This document shows positions 9,662 through 21,400 of a stretch of DNA of 64,000 bases, piece after piece. Source of the DNA: Polytrichum commune. Taxonomy: Eukaryota; Streptophyta; Polytrichopsida; Polytrichales; Polytrichaceae. The notes below the pieces were generated by a model. That model ran no database searches. It was given only the letters and a program-made list of their open reading frames with translations, and was not told the origin of the DNA. Where the stretch lies: the NCBI GenBank assembly GCA_950295325.1, contig OX485806.1, positions 54,991,169-55,055,168 on the forward strand. The letters run 5' to 3'. Position 1 is the stretch's first letter. Each line of letters starts with the position of its first letter. The translations under genes and the position numbers were made by a program.

Positions 9662-12520
9662 TGTGAGCGTCAAAATTGCCCCCAAAGGCAAGTTGGCTCA
9701 CAATTGAGGTGTTTTAGCAAAACCCTTAGATGAATACTAGGGAAATTTAGCACAAACTGTTTAGATTAAGGTAGGTTGGCTAAATGAGCTTTACCCTTGG
9801 GTTAAACTCTTGGGCAAATAGAAATTAGAAACCGAAAGGGTAAAAGGGAAATGCCCTTTACCCGAATCGGAAGCGTGAAGTAGTGGGCTAGTTAGTAGGT
9901 AGGTTAAGTTAGGAACAACCAAATCAAGCAAGCAAAAGTCAAGTGGCGGCAAAACAAGGGTAATTCCGAAAGCGGCCAAGAAAGAAAAGAAAGTGACAAC
10001 TACGAGCGTAAGGAATTTTGCCAACTAAGGCAAGGGGGCCATGTTGCCACCCTTGCCAACCAAAAATGAATCCCAAATGGAAATGGAAAAGCCTTTCTAA
10101 GGGCTTGAACAAGTGGGGTGCGAGGTGGCACCCCTCACCCCCATTCACCTCCGAGGGCTTGGTTGCCACCGTTCAAGGAACGGGACCCCTCGGTGAATGG
10201 AAGGGAGAAGGGGTCCAACCCTTCATTTTGAAGGGTGATAAAAACCCCCTCTTCCCCTTTCAATCTCTTTCTAATTTTTTGCATTTTTTGCACGGCGAAG
10301 CCCTCTAGAATTGTAGTTAGAAGGAGAAAATCATTCCCACTCATTCACGATAGGCATAAGTTAGAATTCTAATAGTTAGAACTCTTGAGAGAAGGTAGTG
10401 TGTTTTTGAACACACCCCTAAGTTGCTGTGCCATTTTCAAGCGAGTGTTGTGCGCACAAAAATTAAAATTTAGCCTTCTGATTTTGAGTGAATGTAGCTG
10501 TTTATGTTAGCTTTCCAAAAAGCCTAAGATTGTTAGAATCAGAGTTAGGGAGCAACCGTTATGAGTGTTTGAGTGAAGGTGTCTCAGCTGCCTCTTAATT
10601 TACAAGCGCTGACTTTGCAAGCGCATAACTAAAAGACAAGTCATTCAGTTTCTTTAGTATTTACGTATATTATAGGTCTTGTTGTTAGTTTTTTAGAATG
10701 TCTAAGCATGCTAGAATCTAATTTGATTTGTGAAAGTTATGAGTGTTTTAATGAAGGTGTTCTAGCTGCCTTTCAAACAACAAGTACTGACTTTGCATGC
10801 GCATAACTAAAAGAGAAATAATCCAATTGCTTTGATATTTGAATATGTTATAGTTTTTGTTGTTAGCTTTCTAGAAAGTATAAGTTTGTCACAATCAGAT
10901 TTAAGGAGCAAAAGTTATGGATGTTTGAATGAAGGTATCCCAGCTGCCTCCTAAAATATAAGAGCTGACTTTGTAAGCTCATACCTGCAAGAGGAATCAT
11001 GCAGTTGTTTTGATATTTGGGGCACTTGTAGATCTGATTTTAAGGTTTCTAGAAAGTCTAAACTTGCTAGAATCTAAGTTAATAAGCAAAAGTTATGGAT
11101 GTTTGAATGAAGGTATCCCAGCTGCCTCTAGAATTCTAAGAGCTGACTTTGTAGGCTTATATCTTTAAGAAGGTACATGCAGTTGCTTTGATAATTGGAT
11201 GAGTGATAGTTCTTGTTGTTAGCTTTCCAGATTACTAATAATTGTTCCAATTGAAGCTTTTGGACAAAAGTTATGGCCGTTTAAGCAAAGGGGTGTCTGC
11301 TGCCTTACAAGAAGAGGTTTGTCCATCCAAAGGTGGCGGGTACGAGTTGGTGTTGTGGGCGGCCGAGCGATGGAGTAGGGGTTCCGCACCAACCATCGCC
11401 AAGCCAAGATGGGAGTCAATCGGTAAGCATTTTAACCTTACACCCTTCAATTTAGGAATGGAGGGAGCGCGGCAAAGGTATATTCTCACCCCAACCCAAC
11501 TATCCATGTAAGGCTAGGGGGGCATCACCCACCTAGCCGCCGAGGGGAAGTCCAACTCCCATGTGTGCAGAGCCTCTCGGTTAAATGTTGTGGTAGTAGC
11601 TTTCTATTCATAGCTCGTTCGTGTGTGGTGGAGCCGGATTAATCACCGGCATGACCACTCTGTATGTTTGTAGGTGGTAAGGTGGGAGTAATGACCCACG
11701 AAACCACCATCATGTTGTTGGCCCCAAGGGTTGGAGGTGATGGCCCCAACCCTTGAAGATTGTGCAACAGGTTGAACACACAGGTTGCCTTATTTCCCAG
11801 TCCCATCAAGTTGAATTTTAGTGGTCAAACCGTGTTAAACTAATTAATAACCAACACAATTTGTACGACCCCCGTGGGCAAAAAACCAACCGGAAACTTA
11901 ACTCGGAGGATTGAGACTACCCCTCCGACGGCAAAGATCGGAGGGTGTAAGTATCAATCAACCTTCAAGAGACCCGCACAGGGCCTTGAAGGGTTCGGGT
12001 TAGGGCGTGCACCAAACAGGTAGGTGGTGATGCCATAATTTATGAACTTAGTAATATAGGCTTTGTTCAATTAACCATAAACTAATAATGAAGGTTGAGA
12101 GGGTGGGACTTAATTAAGGTCCCCCCGTTTAGATAATTTAATATAAAAAAAGTAAAGAATTAGAGGTGGCCCAAGGTAAAAGGTAAGGTTATTTCATCCA
12201 GTAGGGTTAGGTTGCCTTGATCCCAAGGCTGGTGCGTTTGCGCGTAGACTAGGATAGAGTAGACATTAGGTTAGAAAACTTGATAATTATCCTAGGCACT
12301 TAATATATAGGCACAACCTATCGGAAGGATACGACGCGATTACCAAATCTCTCCGCTAACACCACACACCCATTAAATATCGTAACAACCGGGTTCGGCT
12401 TGGGCACCTGCTAAGGCAGGCCACCCTCACCGAAGGGATTGTGCGGTACTTTTAGGCTCCCTCGGAGGGGGGTGCCCAAAAGCACCACACCTTTTCTTTT
12501 GGCCTCTCCCCCTTTCAAAC
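9662..12520 (+). mobile_element. Non-coding retroelement-like block, copy A
   Basis: It opens with TGTGAGC...GCTCACA (9662-9702), an LTR-like start. Much of it recurs in reverse complement at about 51160-54245: the GGAGGGAGCGCGGC word near 11460, the GGTTCAACCTG-type word near 11770, the CGGGTTCGGCTTGGGC block at 12391, and the GCAAGGGGGC block near 10030. No gag or pol coding is visible; the small ORFs are not conserved between copies. It contains a diverged 177-bp tandem repeat. I infer a large-LTR or LARD-type non-autonomous retroelement. The right boundary is approximate. Confidence 0.6.
10430..11290 (+). repeat. Diverged tandem repeat of about 177 bp
   Basis: CTGACTTTG with a following GCATAAC-like word recurs at about 10608, 10788, 10965 and 11141, spacing 180, 177 and 176 bp. 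Each unit carries AAAGTTATG, GTTTGAATGAAGGT and CCAGCTGCCT or close variants. The unit also occurs in reverse orientation inside block B (about 52640-53330). Confidence 0.8.
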
Positions 12521-12581
12521 CCACTTCCCTTTTCTTCACTTGACTTCTTCTCCCCCAAGACTCATAGATAAATCAAACTCA

Positions 12582-12601
12582 TAGATAGATAGATAGATAG
12601 A
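12582..12601. repeat. (GATA)n microsatellite
   Basis: About five uninterrupted ATAG tetramers, in a pyrimidine-rich stretch after block A. Confidence 0.9.
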
Positions 12602-12692
12602 TACAATAAAATAAAATTAACCCCCCATATTTGTTAGCAAGTAATCACTCTTGTGTTATGGTATAAGTTGAGGTTTGTTGTGGTTGTGGTCA

Positions 12693-12806
12693 CCAAGTCA
12701 TGTTTCCTCAGTTGGTTGAGGAAGAATGTTAGTATTACACCTAGACGGTCCGGGTTCGATTCCCGTTGAGTTCGTCTGATCGTTTAGTGTATTACGCATG
12801 ACTTGG
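12693..12806 (+). ncRNA. tRNA-like / SINE-type Pol III promoter unit closed by a 10-bp inverted repeat
   Basis: A perfect B-box word GGTTCGATTCC lies at 12753-12763. The A-box/D-arm region CCTCAGTTGGTTGAGG lies about 40 bp upstream and forms a 5-bp stem. The spacing suits a tRNA-derived internal promoter. CCAAGTCATG (12693-12702) and CATGACTTGG (12797-12806) are perfect inverted repeats enclosing the unit. A convincing acceptor and anticodon arm are missing, so it is not a working tRNA gene. It could be a SINE head or a structured non-coding RNA. Confidence 0.5.
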
Positions 12807-13499
12807 CTAGTGATTTCTAGGCAAGAAAATCGTATCAACCAACCAGCTCCTACTCCTCTTCCTGAGCTATCGTGTACATATCATTCAATAAATAATGGTC
12901 ATTGTTATGACCCCTTCTATCATTCTATTGGTATTGCTAGGTTGTTTTTAATATGTTTTTTACTAGACTCACACTTAATCACTTATGTTTTTTACTCCCC
13001 ATTACTCCTCTAAGGTTTATTGCCCTTCCTAGCTCTTATTCACCCTTTAATTTAATCTAACCAAGGCTTTTGACCCTTCGCCTTTCTTAACCCTTAGATA
13101 GTTCAAGTAGGCGCATATTCGAGGTATTAGCAACTCCTAATGGTTAGAGAACAATGTGAGCACAATTTAGGGCTCACAATAGGATGAGGTCCTACTAAAT
13201 AGGAGAGGATTAGAAGGTTGTGGTTTTGGGTGCACCTTCCTTCACTGCTATCCTCTCACCCTCCTCCTCTCTCTCCCTCATTCCATTTCTCTCTTCTCTT
13301 CCTCTTCCTCCTCCTCTCTTCACTTCTCTTTTTCTTCTCCTTTTTTTTTCTCTCTTCTCTAGGAAGTTGAGCTTTAGAGCTCGGAAAAAAATGTGGAATT
13401 AGGTAGGGGACTTAGTGGACTTAGTGGAATTCGGTAGGTGAATTAGGGGGAGGCCTTGGAGAAGCTATCTTGTGTTCATTTTCTGGTTTTTGTGATTGA

Positions 13500-13838
13500 G
13501 GGTGGAGAAGCTTAGTTAGAAGTAGCCGCAGCTAAGGAGCTGGGTTTATGAAGGAGCTGGGTTTATGAAGGAGCTGGGTTTATTTAGTTAGAAGTAAGGA
13601 GTTGGGTTTATTTAGTTAGAAGTAGGGAGCTGGATTTATGAAGGAGCTGGGTTTATTTAGTCAGAAATAGGGAGCTGGGTTTATGAAGGAGCTGGGTTTA
13701 TTTAGTTAGAAGTAGGGAGCTGGATTTATGAAGGAGCTGGGTTTATTTAGTCAGAAATAGGGAGCTGGGTTTATGAAGGAGCTGGGTTTATTTAGTTAGA
13801 AGTAAGGAGCTAGGTTTATGAAGGAGCTGGGTTTATTT
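13500..13838 (+). repeat. 27-bp minisatellite in LTR C1
   Basis: Repeats built on GGAGCTGGGTTTATTTAGTT plus AGAAGTA, alternating with a shorter GGAGCTGGGTTTATGAA form. The array continues at 22987 after the transposon, with the AGTTAGAAGTAGCCGCAGCT word. It has the same position and period as the minisatellite in LTR C2. Confidence 0.85.
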
Positions 13839-13852
13839 CTCGGGGGGTGCAC
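13831..13852. repeat. Left target duplication plus left TIR of the P-like transposon
   Basis: GTTTATTT (13831-13838) is followed at once by CTCGGGGGGTGCAC (13839-13852). Base 13853 breaks the inverted match to the right end. Confidence 0.9.
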
Positions 13853-15319
13853 TGTACTAAACATGTACGAATATACGTGAGTGCACAGGAGGGGTATTAA
13901 TTTGGACCTTGCCGTATTACGTATACATATGGTATACATGTTATAATTTATAGTTACGTACAGATATGGAAGGCCTTTTAAAAGTATACAATAATTGTAC
14001 TTGTATGGTACTGTTACTATACTACATATCATAAGTTTTCATATTGGATGAAATTAGGATTAACTAGGATTAACGATTTTCGTTAGCAACCTTATAGGGT
14101 AATATGAACCATGTACAAGGTGTCAAGGTAATATCGGGGAAAGAGGCAGTATTAGGGTTTTGAAATGATTCGTTCAGCTCAAAGTAACAAGGACCCTTTT
14201 CCCCTCCCATCCCTAGGTTTTTGTTTTCTCTTTTTGTCGGGCGGTAAAGGTTTTTGGCTGTGGACGTTGGGTGGTGGACGTTAGGGTTTCTGGTTTGCTG
14301 GAGGAGGTTCTTTCTCATTGTGGTTTGCCGGAGGAAGTTTTGGCGAACTTAGGATTAGGGTTTAGTGTTTTTGTCAATTTCCTTCGTTGTTGCCGATGGT
14401 CTCTGGGTGTTGAGGAAGTAAGCGGTGGTGTACGCTACTGGAGCAACTCCGAAGTATTTCTCTCTGCCTCTCGGAGTCTCAGGCACTCCTTCACTCGTAG
14501 CTCCTAATCACAACATTCTTGCAACTGAAGATTCATGACACATGCTTAACCCCAGCTGCATTCAGGCCTTGCTCAAGTAACAAACCAATCTGACAAAGTA
14601 TGATTTGAACTTCGATCTTCTGGTCAAGTGATCGTCAGATTGTAGCTTTAGGTTGCAGTATCTCTGTGCGAAGTGGTCTACAAATTCACAAAATCCAGTA
14701 CAATTCAAAAACAATGGAGATTCTTGGGTACATATGTGCTCTTGCATGAGTGATGCTGAAACCTCTTAACATGCCGAAGCAGGATTAGAGCCGAAGAATC
14801 TTTAATGCGTCTCATGTATCAAGAGCCAAAGCTGGAATTTAGTTGTGCAAATCCTCTAGACATTCCTGAATGTGCATCCCAAAAGCATGCTAATGACGTT
14901 AGCCACAAGTCTGGGATGGCGAAGAATGTTGATAATTTGTGGAGAATCGAACAAGTAGATGATTGCAAAACTTGCTATGACTTGTCCCTTCCTCATCGTC
15001 CAGGTACTGCAGAGTTGGTAAAATTATCCTCTCTGTTTCTTAACTCTGTTTTCTGTTGAGCTAAGTTGAAAGGTTTTTACTTACCAAGTTTCTTAAGAGA
15101 GGCGCCTTTCTTCGCCAACAGAGTTGGTGAGAGAGGCGGAAGGTTTCTTTAAGTTGTAAGCTAACGTGTAGATCTGAGAGTGTGGATAAGCATTGCGTTT
15201 GTATCTGGTGAATGTAAGTAGCCTGGTTGCCCTGTCTTTGAAAGCAACTCTTCTGTCTCGCTTTTCTCATCGAGAACAATGCAACAGGGGAGGTGAAACA
15301 TTTGTGTGCCCGTGTGCAG
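13853..15319 (+). other. 5' interior of the P-like transposon, origin unclear
   Basis: No exon could be assigned. The GTTAGGGTTTCTGG and TTAGGATTAGGGTTTAG words near 14280-14360 resemble plant 5' leaders, so this may be the promoter and 5' UTR of the captured DUF1295 gene. The missing first exon(s) should end in phase 0 before 15320. ORFs at 14271-14507 and 14805-15059 have no recognisable product. Confidence 0.4.
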
Positions 15320-17500
15320 GTTCTTTACCAATTTTCATTCTTCGTCATTGCCGCTGGATTCAAGTTTGACAAAGTTACGGACTTCGCTGGTGAGCAATAT
15401 ACTGTGCCCGTTTTCAATTGAACTTTGGATTCTCTTCTTCATAGATGGTAGATCTCACTAGCTTAATTCAGTGCCTTGTGGATTTTGATCGGGATGTTTA
15501 TGGGGAGTATTGCAGGTGGCACAAACTTCATTATACTGGCCGTTCTCACATTTTTCCTTCATGCAACCTGGCACTTTCGACAGGTATATGTCTTCATGCA
15601 AAATTTGTGGGGGGCATGTAAAACATTATTTGTCTTCTTCAGATCCTGTGCTTCAGCAAGGCATTTACTACATAGTAGAGGCTAATCTACCCACGTTGTT
15701 TCTTTAATGGCAGATTGTCCTCACTATCTTAGTCGTACTTTGGGGAATGCGACTGTCCGGCTTCTTGCTCCTCCGGTATGGAACAATCCCTTACTCATTG
15801 GATGCTTTCTTATGGCCAATACATGCTACATAAACCTTAAGACAAAACCTCTTGTCTCAACACTTCAACTGGGTCAACAGAGGAGCTTGAAATGAAATGC
15901 TATGACAAAGATTAAAAAAATCATGCATATTTGAATACAACTGAGAATGATGGCTCAGATGAACTAGTGTAGATCCCTTCTTGCTTGTTGACCAGCAGAT
16001 TCTGCAAGAAAATAACTTCAGAATGTGGAAAATGGAATGTTTAGTATTCTCGCGTGGGGGGAAGACAGACGGTTTGATGACAAGCGAGGCAATCTTCTCA
16101 AGTTCGCTGGATTCTGGACATTTCAGGTTACTCCTGCTTCTCACCTTGGCCTGACTTCACTGATTGAACATGGACACCAATTTTTTCATAGATTTCTTCA
16201 CCATCGATCTGTCATGACTATTGAAGTTTAAGCAAGTATCCCCTGTTTTCAGCAATGAGATGCTATTCAACAAATTGATAACAATGATCTACCTAAGTAC
16301 ATACATGAGACTTAAATAATCCCTTGGGCTTCCTGTATGGTATGTGGTTGTGATTTAGATGAAATTCTTCAATTATTTCAAAGGCACTGACAGCTCCTAC
16401 TGTGAGGGTTTGAAATTAATCCTCGGGCCTCAAAGAAGAAATAAAGGTTGTGCCACTTCATTTGGTGCTAATGTGAAAGCGACCTAGATTGTAATTATGT
16501 TTCTCCATGGTGTTTGGTAACATGCAATTTGGGTCTGGACTGTGAGTCTACATTGTGACTGTTGTCAATGCAAGTGATCATAATCCAAACATCAATGTTG
16601 CGGATATAGTGGGTTGGGTTCTGTGGACCATTGGTGTGGTCATTGAAGCAATTGGCGATCAGCAGAAGCTCAATCTGAAGAAAAACCCTGCAAGCAAGGG
16701 CAGATGGTGTGATGTAGGTGTCTGGAGGTGGTCCAGGCATCCCAACTATTTTGGAGAGGTGATGATCATCAAACTCTACACTCCTTTATCCCTGAGTTAT
16801 TCTGCAAGTAGTATAATCATTAATGACAGAGACTAGTCCTCATTGGCACCAATGTTAGTGCTCTCATCTGCAAATTGTCTATTTGAAGCATGAAGTGCAC
16901 AGTATGTTACATGCATTCCTACCCCTCTTGATTTTTGCATTTTTGTGGTCTCTTGAGAATTATTGTGGGTTTCTATTAGAATGGAGTCGATCTTGAGCAT
17001 GCAACAAAATGATTCAATAATCTTTGAATACTTTCAGAAGTAATATTGTAGAGCAGACTTCCATTGTAGCTGATGTATACTGTGGAAATGGTCATTCTTT
17101 TGACAGTTTGATGTTCTGCAGATTGCTCTGTGGCAGGGGATATTTATAAGCACCACTACAGTTTTAAAAGGTGGTCACTGGGCAGTCATTGCTAGCCCCA
17201 TCTTCATCACACTTCTTCTTCTCTTTGTCAGTGGGATGCCACTGCTCGAGGTAAAACTCTTCTCATGAATTGTTACCTTTTTGTGTTCCTCAAACTGTTG
17301 ATGAGATTTGGTTTGACTAAAGTTTTGGGGCCTAAAATAGATGTTATGTAGGGAATCGCTCTAGGTGCCTGCATTTCACTCTAAAACAACAGTCCCCTAG
17401 TATCGAAGCGTGTTCAATTTGTTGACTCTTTTTTGCAGGAATCAGCTGATAAGAAACATGGAAGCAACCCTAAGTATTGAACTTACAAGAATGAAACAAG
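15320..17500 (+). pseudogene. Captured DUF1295 (steroid 5-alpha-reductase-like) membrane protein gene, 7 exons, broken
   Basis: The exons 15320-15389, 15516-15583, 15714-15775, 16045-16126, about 16524-16758, 17122-17250 and 17439-17500 join in phase. Family hallmarks are FKFDKVTDFAG, TNFIILAVLT, WGEDRRFD, DQQKL, GVWRWSRHPNYFGE and SGMPLLEESADKKHG. DUF1295 proteins are multi-pass membrane proteins related to steroid 5-alpha-reductases; the plant substrate is unknown to me. Damage: exon 5 lacks an AG acceptor (CAT precedes GCA at 16524). It also has one extra base between CTA (16548) and GTG (16555). A TGA at 17478 sits where the family has Arg, consistent with CGA to TGA. The usual last exon (a Pro-rich SPLIP-type end) and the first exon were not found. 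Retained introns point to capture from genomic DNA. It lies wholly inside the P-like transposon. Confidence 0.85.
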
Positions 17501-18411
17501 GTAAGGAACAGATAAGAATAATGCGATCTGTCTTGGTCTCTGCTGTAGTGATATAGGGTTTATGGTGGTGAGTGCCTGAGGATTAAGGGGACCTCCTTCG
17601 ATAATACTTTTGGTACTACTGTGTTGTAGCCATAGAACAGTTTCTTAAAATTTATGCCTCAGTTTTATGATATGTAACTGATTTGCTGATTAGAACTAAA
17701 ATTTCACCGTTGATATTTGCAAAATAGATCTTTCCAAAATGTGAATGTTGACTGCAAGAATTCTCTTACCTCCTCTTTGTTGCAGCGTGCAAAAAAGTTC
17801 ATCTCAACATATTGAAAAGAATTTGTGGATCATAGTTTCCAAATGCCATCCTACTGGGCTCATCTAGAAGGTAAAGGTTCGAACAATGTTATGTCGGCAT
17901 GTATATTTGGAATAACCTCATAAGTAGGAAGTCACTGTGGTCACAATCATGATTGAGCTATTGTTACTTCACACCTTTGATATTTTCCATCATTCTGTAC
18001 AACGATTTGTTTTTTTGTTAAAAACTAGGTGGTTGACCTTGATCTAGAAATGCCTATATGAAAGGTTGTGTATTCTGTCTCAACAACAGTGCTGAATTGT
18101 GGTGTAGACAGAGGAAGGATTTGAGAGGTCTTGCACATCCACATAGCCACGGATTTTGTGTGAATTTTGTGAAAACACAGAAAATTCCAGCCCAAGGAGT
18201 GGAGCAATATGCGTGGACAATTGGAAATGTGATTGGAAAAGCTGATGACTTGCAAAGAAGAAGACCAAGCAGAGGTAACTTTCAATACCATATTCCAAAA
18301 ACGAATATTAAGTGAATTATTCAAATATCAAATTATACTACCAAAATCATCATAAGTTGTAGGAGCTCCACTCTCTAGTACTCATACTAAACATCTCTAT
18401 CATCTAGAGCA
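17501..18411 (+). other. Spacer between captured gene and transposase; possible transposase leader exon
   Basis: The capture boundary must lie in the first part. A frame at 18058-18274 (MKGCVFCLNNSAELWC..., Cys/His-bearing) ends at AGAG/GTAACT. It could splice to CTAGAG/CAATGG at 18410, which keeps frame with ATG 18412. This would add about 72 residues, but it may equally be a 5' UTR. Confidence 0.35.
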
Positions 18412-21400
18412 ATGGATGAAGAGATAGAAGTGAAGGTTGTGTCTATAAATTGTGATGACGAACATACCGAGTTGGGTTTTGTCTTCTCTTCTTTGGGTGC
18501 CACTTACAGTGACGTAAGGTTGGCAATCAAAGAGGATGAAATTACCACATCTGAATTTCAGATGTTGAGTATTGGTAGTAGTGTTTTTTCATCTAAACAA
18601 GAAGAGAAAATGAAATTAAGAGGGGATGTTGTTCACATCAGATTGATAGCTACTTCAAATGGAGGTACTAATAAACGTCCTTTGTCATCGATGGCATCCA
18701 CCACATCCTCAGAGGGTGATGGCCTTGGAAATGGTAACATGAATAAACAACCAAGAATTCAAGAACCTTCAATTGAGGTGATCAATGTAGAGCTTGATGG
18801 GGCTCTACTTGGACCAAGTCGTTTAAATAGTAAGCTTGCATTGGCCAAAGATGTTCAGAAGTGGCAACATGGGATTCTTAATACAAGAAGGAAAATTAAG
18901 AAACTTGGACGACATGATGCTTTGGAGTTGGAAACAAGGGATCAAGGAAAGAATGTCTTTTTCCATCTCTTTTGTCATGAATGTCAAGAGAGATATCATC
19001 GATCAGGTAGCAACAAGCCGTGGGATGCATGTGCTAATTATTTATGGTCACACATTAATTCAGATGGACATTTGAAGAATTATGAAGTCAGGCATGGACT
19101 GGTAAATAATTTAGAACATGCAAAAACAAACTATAACAACGACAATGAAGAAACCTTGGTTGAAAACAAGTTTAGGGTCCAAGAAGCACTTGGAAGAATT
19201 AAACTCTTTGAAGTTGAGTTTCCTACAAATAAATTTGAACTTGTTGATGCCACCGTTGGCAATTATTCTAGACTCGGGGCAGTGAAAATTCATTGTACCG
19301 TCGATAACAAGTGGATGCATTTGTTTCCAAAAACTGGCACTTTAGAGAGCAACATGCGTGAGCATGTCATTGGAAAGTCCCATCATGATGCAGTTTCACA
19401 CATTTCTAGTGGTTGTTCCACCAAATCAGATCCCAAATCTAAAGGTCGTCCTTCTAAACCTTCATCATCAAAGGATCCTAGGCAGAAAGATCTAAGTTCA
19501 TTTTTGGTGAATGTAGGTGTCCCAAGTGTTGATGACTCTTCTACTAATGATGGGGTTGATGCTTTATAGCAATCAAACAATTATTCCCACCTCTTGTCCA
19601 TGTGTTGGGGTTTGTGGGATGACAGGTGGGACTATAATGGTGTGACAATGGATTTAAAGCCATTCTTGGACGACCTTAAGAAAGGAAAGAAGTGGTATGC
19701 AGAACCTTTCACTCGTGCTTACATTCAAAATGGTAGCATTGAATATGTTATCAATGGGACTTTTCGTCATATAAATTGTGCTCGCGTTTCTTTGATTGGA
19801 GGTGAAGGTTTTGTTGGACTTCGATGCTCTAAATGTTCTTCAATTCCTATTGAAAATGATTTTAGAATGAGGGTTTATCGTTCTAAAAAGACCAAGAGTC
19901 GCAGATGTGAACGGAATTTCAAAAGAGGTGTCCGGTTGGGATATTATGGTAGGCTTGAAATTATTAAACTTGCTCAATCCTCTCGAAAAGAAGCTAGGTC
20001 TTTACGGTCAAATTTGTGGAGAGCAAGAGTTAGAGTTGCAACTCTTTCTGTGAAAGTCAGATCATTGCGGGAATCTTCAGTTGAGTATCATGGTAGAGGT
20101 GATGTGAAAGCTTTTTGTCACAATATCATTGCGGCACATAACCATGGTAAGTTTGAAGGTAAGGAGTCATTATGGGACTTTCTTACTGATATAAGCAAGA
20201 ATATAGGAAAGGACGATAAGGCAAAAAGATACAACAAGACGACCAAAGCTATGTTTGAAACCATCAAGTTATGGGGTGGTCCTAGACTCCATCATTTCTT
20301 GTCAATTAACATGGCTGGTCCCTCTTTGGATACCACCAAGCGAGGACTTTGAAAAGGATTGAAATACAAAATTGGAGAATGCGACGAAGTTTTCAGCCAC
20401 ATTGCCGGTGTCTATAAATCTGTTATGGAAATGGCAAATATCCCTCTTGGAAAGGTACCTTCTATGGTAGCAGAAGATGAAACTGTTGTTAAAAAGGCTG
20501 TGAGATGGATAGCTAGGGATAATACTTTGGTTGGATTTTGTGGTGTTGCTGAAAATCATAATTGCATCTCTAATTTTGTTGTGAATGTAGGGTCTGAAAT
20601 TGAGGGATATGAAAATATTGTGCAAGCGTTTAAAATGAATATTAGAGCTCATTTTGCCCGGGTTTTGATAGTGAATCCTTTGCATCCTAGATTGCCTAGG
20701 TTAGTGATACTAATTCAACTAACTTGCAACCGTTTTGATGCTGCGTTTGTTCGTAATCAATGGGAAAAGGTAAAGGCACTGTGGTCTATCCATTTGTTGG
20801 ATGTTCTTGGGCCATTGATAGGTCATGCATCAGATGGAGATGCTCGTAGGAGAAAGTTGATGCTTGAAGATTATGGGGCAGTTGATGGTATTCGATTTAC
20901 CATTCCATGGGATGGATGGTTATTTAGTGCCAAGGTCTTAGCAAATTCCAACGTTTATGGTTTACATGATCAAGACTTTGTGCACAATGGGAAGAAGCTT
21001 GTAAATCCTTTGGACTCACCTACACGCCATTTGATTTTGGGCAAGGAACATGCATCCCTTAACCACATCTATCTTGTATATGCTTCTTTTTCTGTTGATC
21101 AACATGGGTTGCAGGAAGGAGACATTAAGAGAGAGGATCGACAAAATTGGACTGCCGTTCAACGCCTTGCATCCAAAAAAGTGCAAAATTGTTTATTGGA
21201 ACTTCGAGAATGTGCACAACATCGAAAGGAGAGGACAAAGGGTACACAATACTACTTAAAGGTTGTATCTTCCTACATAGATATCTTTCTTTCTACTCAC
21301 TTGTCTTTGTTTGATAAATGTAAAGCTGCATCAAAAGTATCATTATTTCTTCGTTTGTGGAAACTATGGTTGCATTTAGGGACCCACACTTATTCTTTGA

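Noticed and set aside
12693-12806. Functional tRNA gene
   Set aside because: Only the D-arm-like and T-arm-like parts are present; no acceptor stem or convincing anticodon arm.
15320-17500. DUF1295 as an ordinary resident host gene
   Set aside because: It lies entirely inside TIRs and an 8-bp target duplication and carries a stop, an extra base and a lost acceptor.
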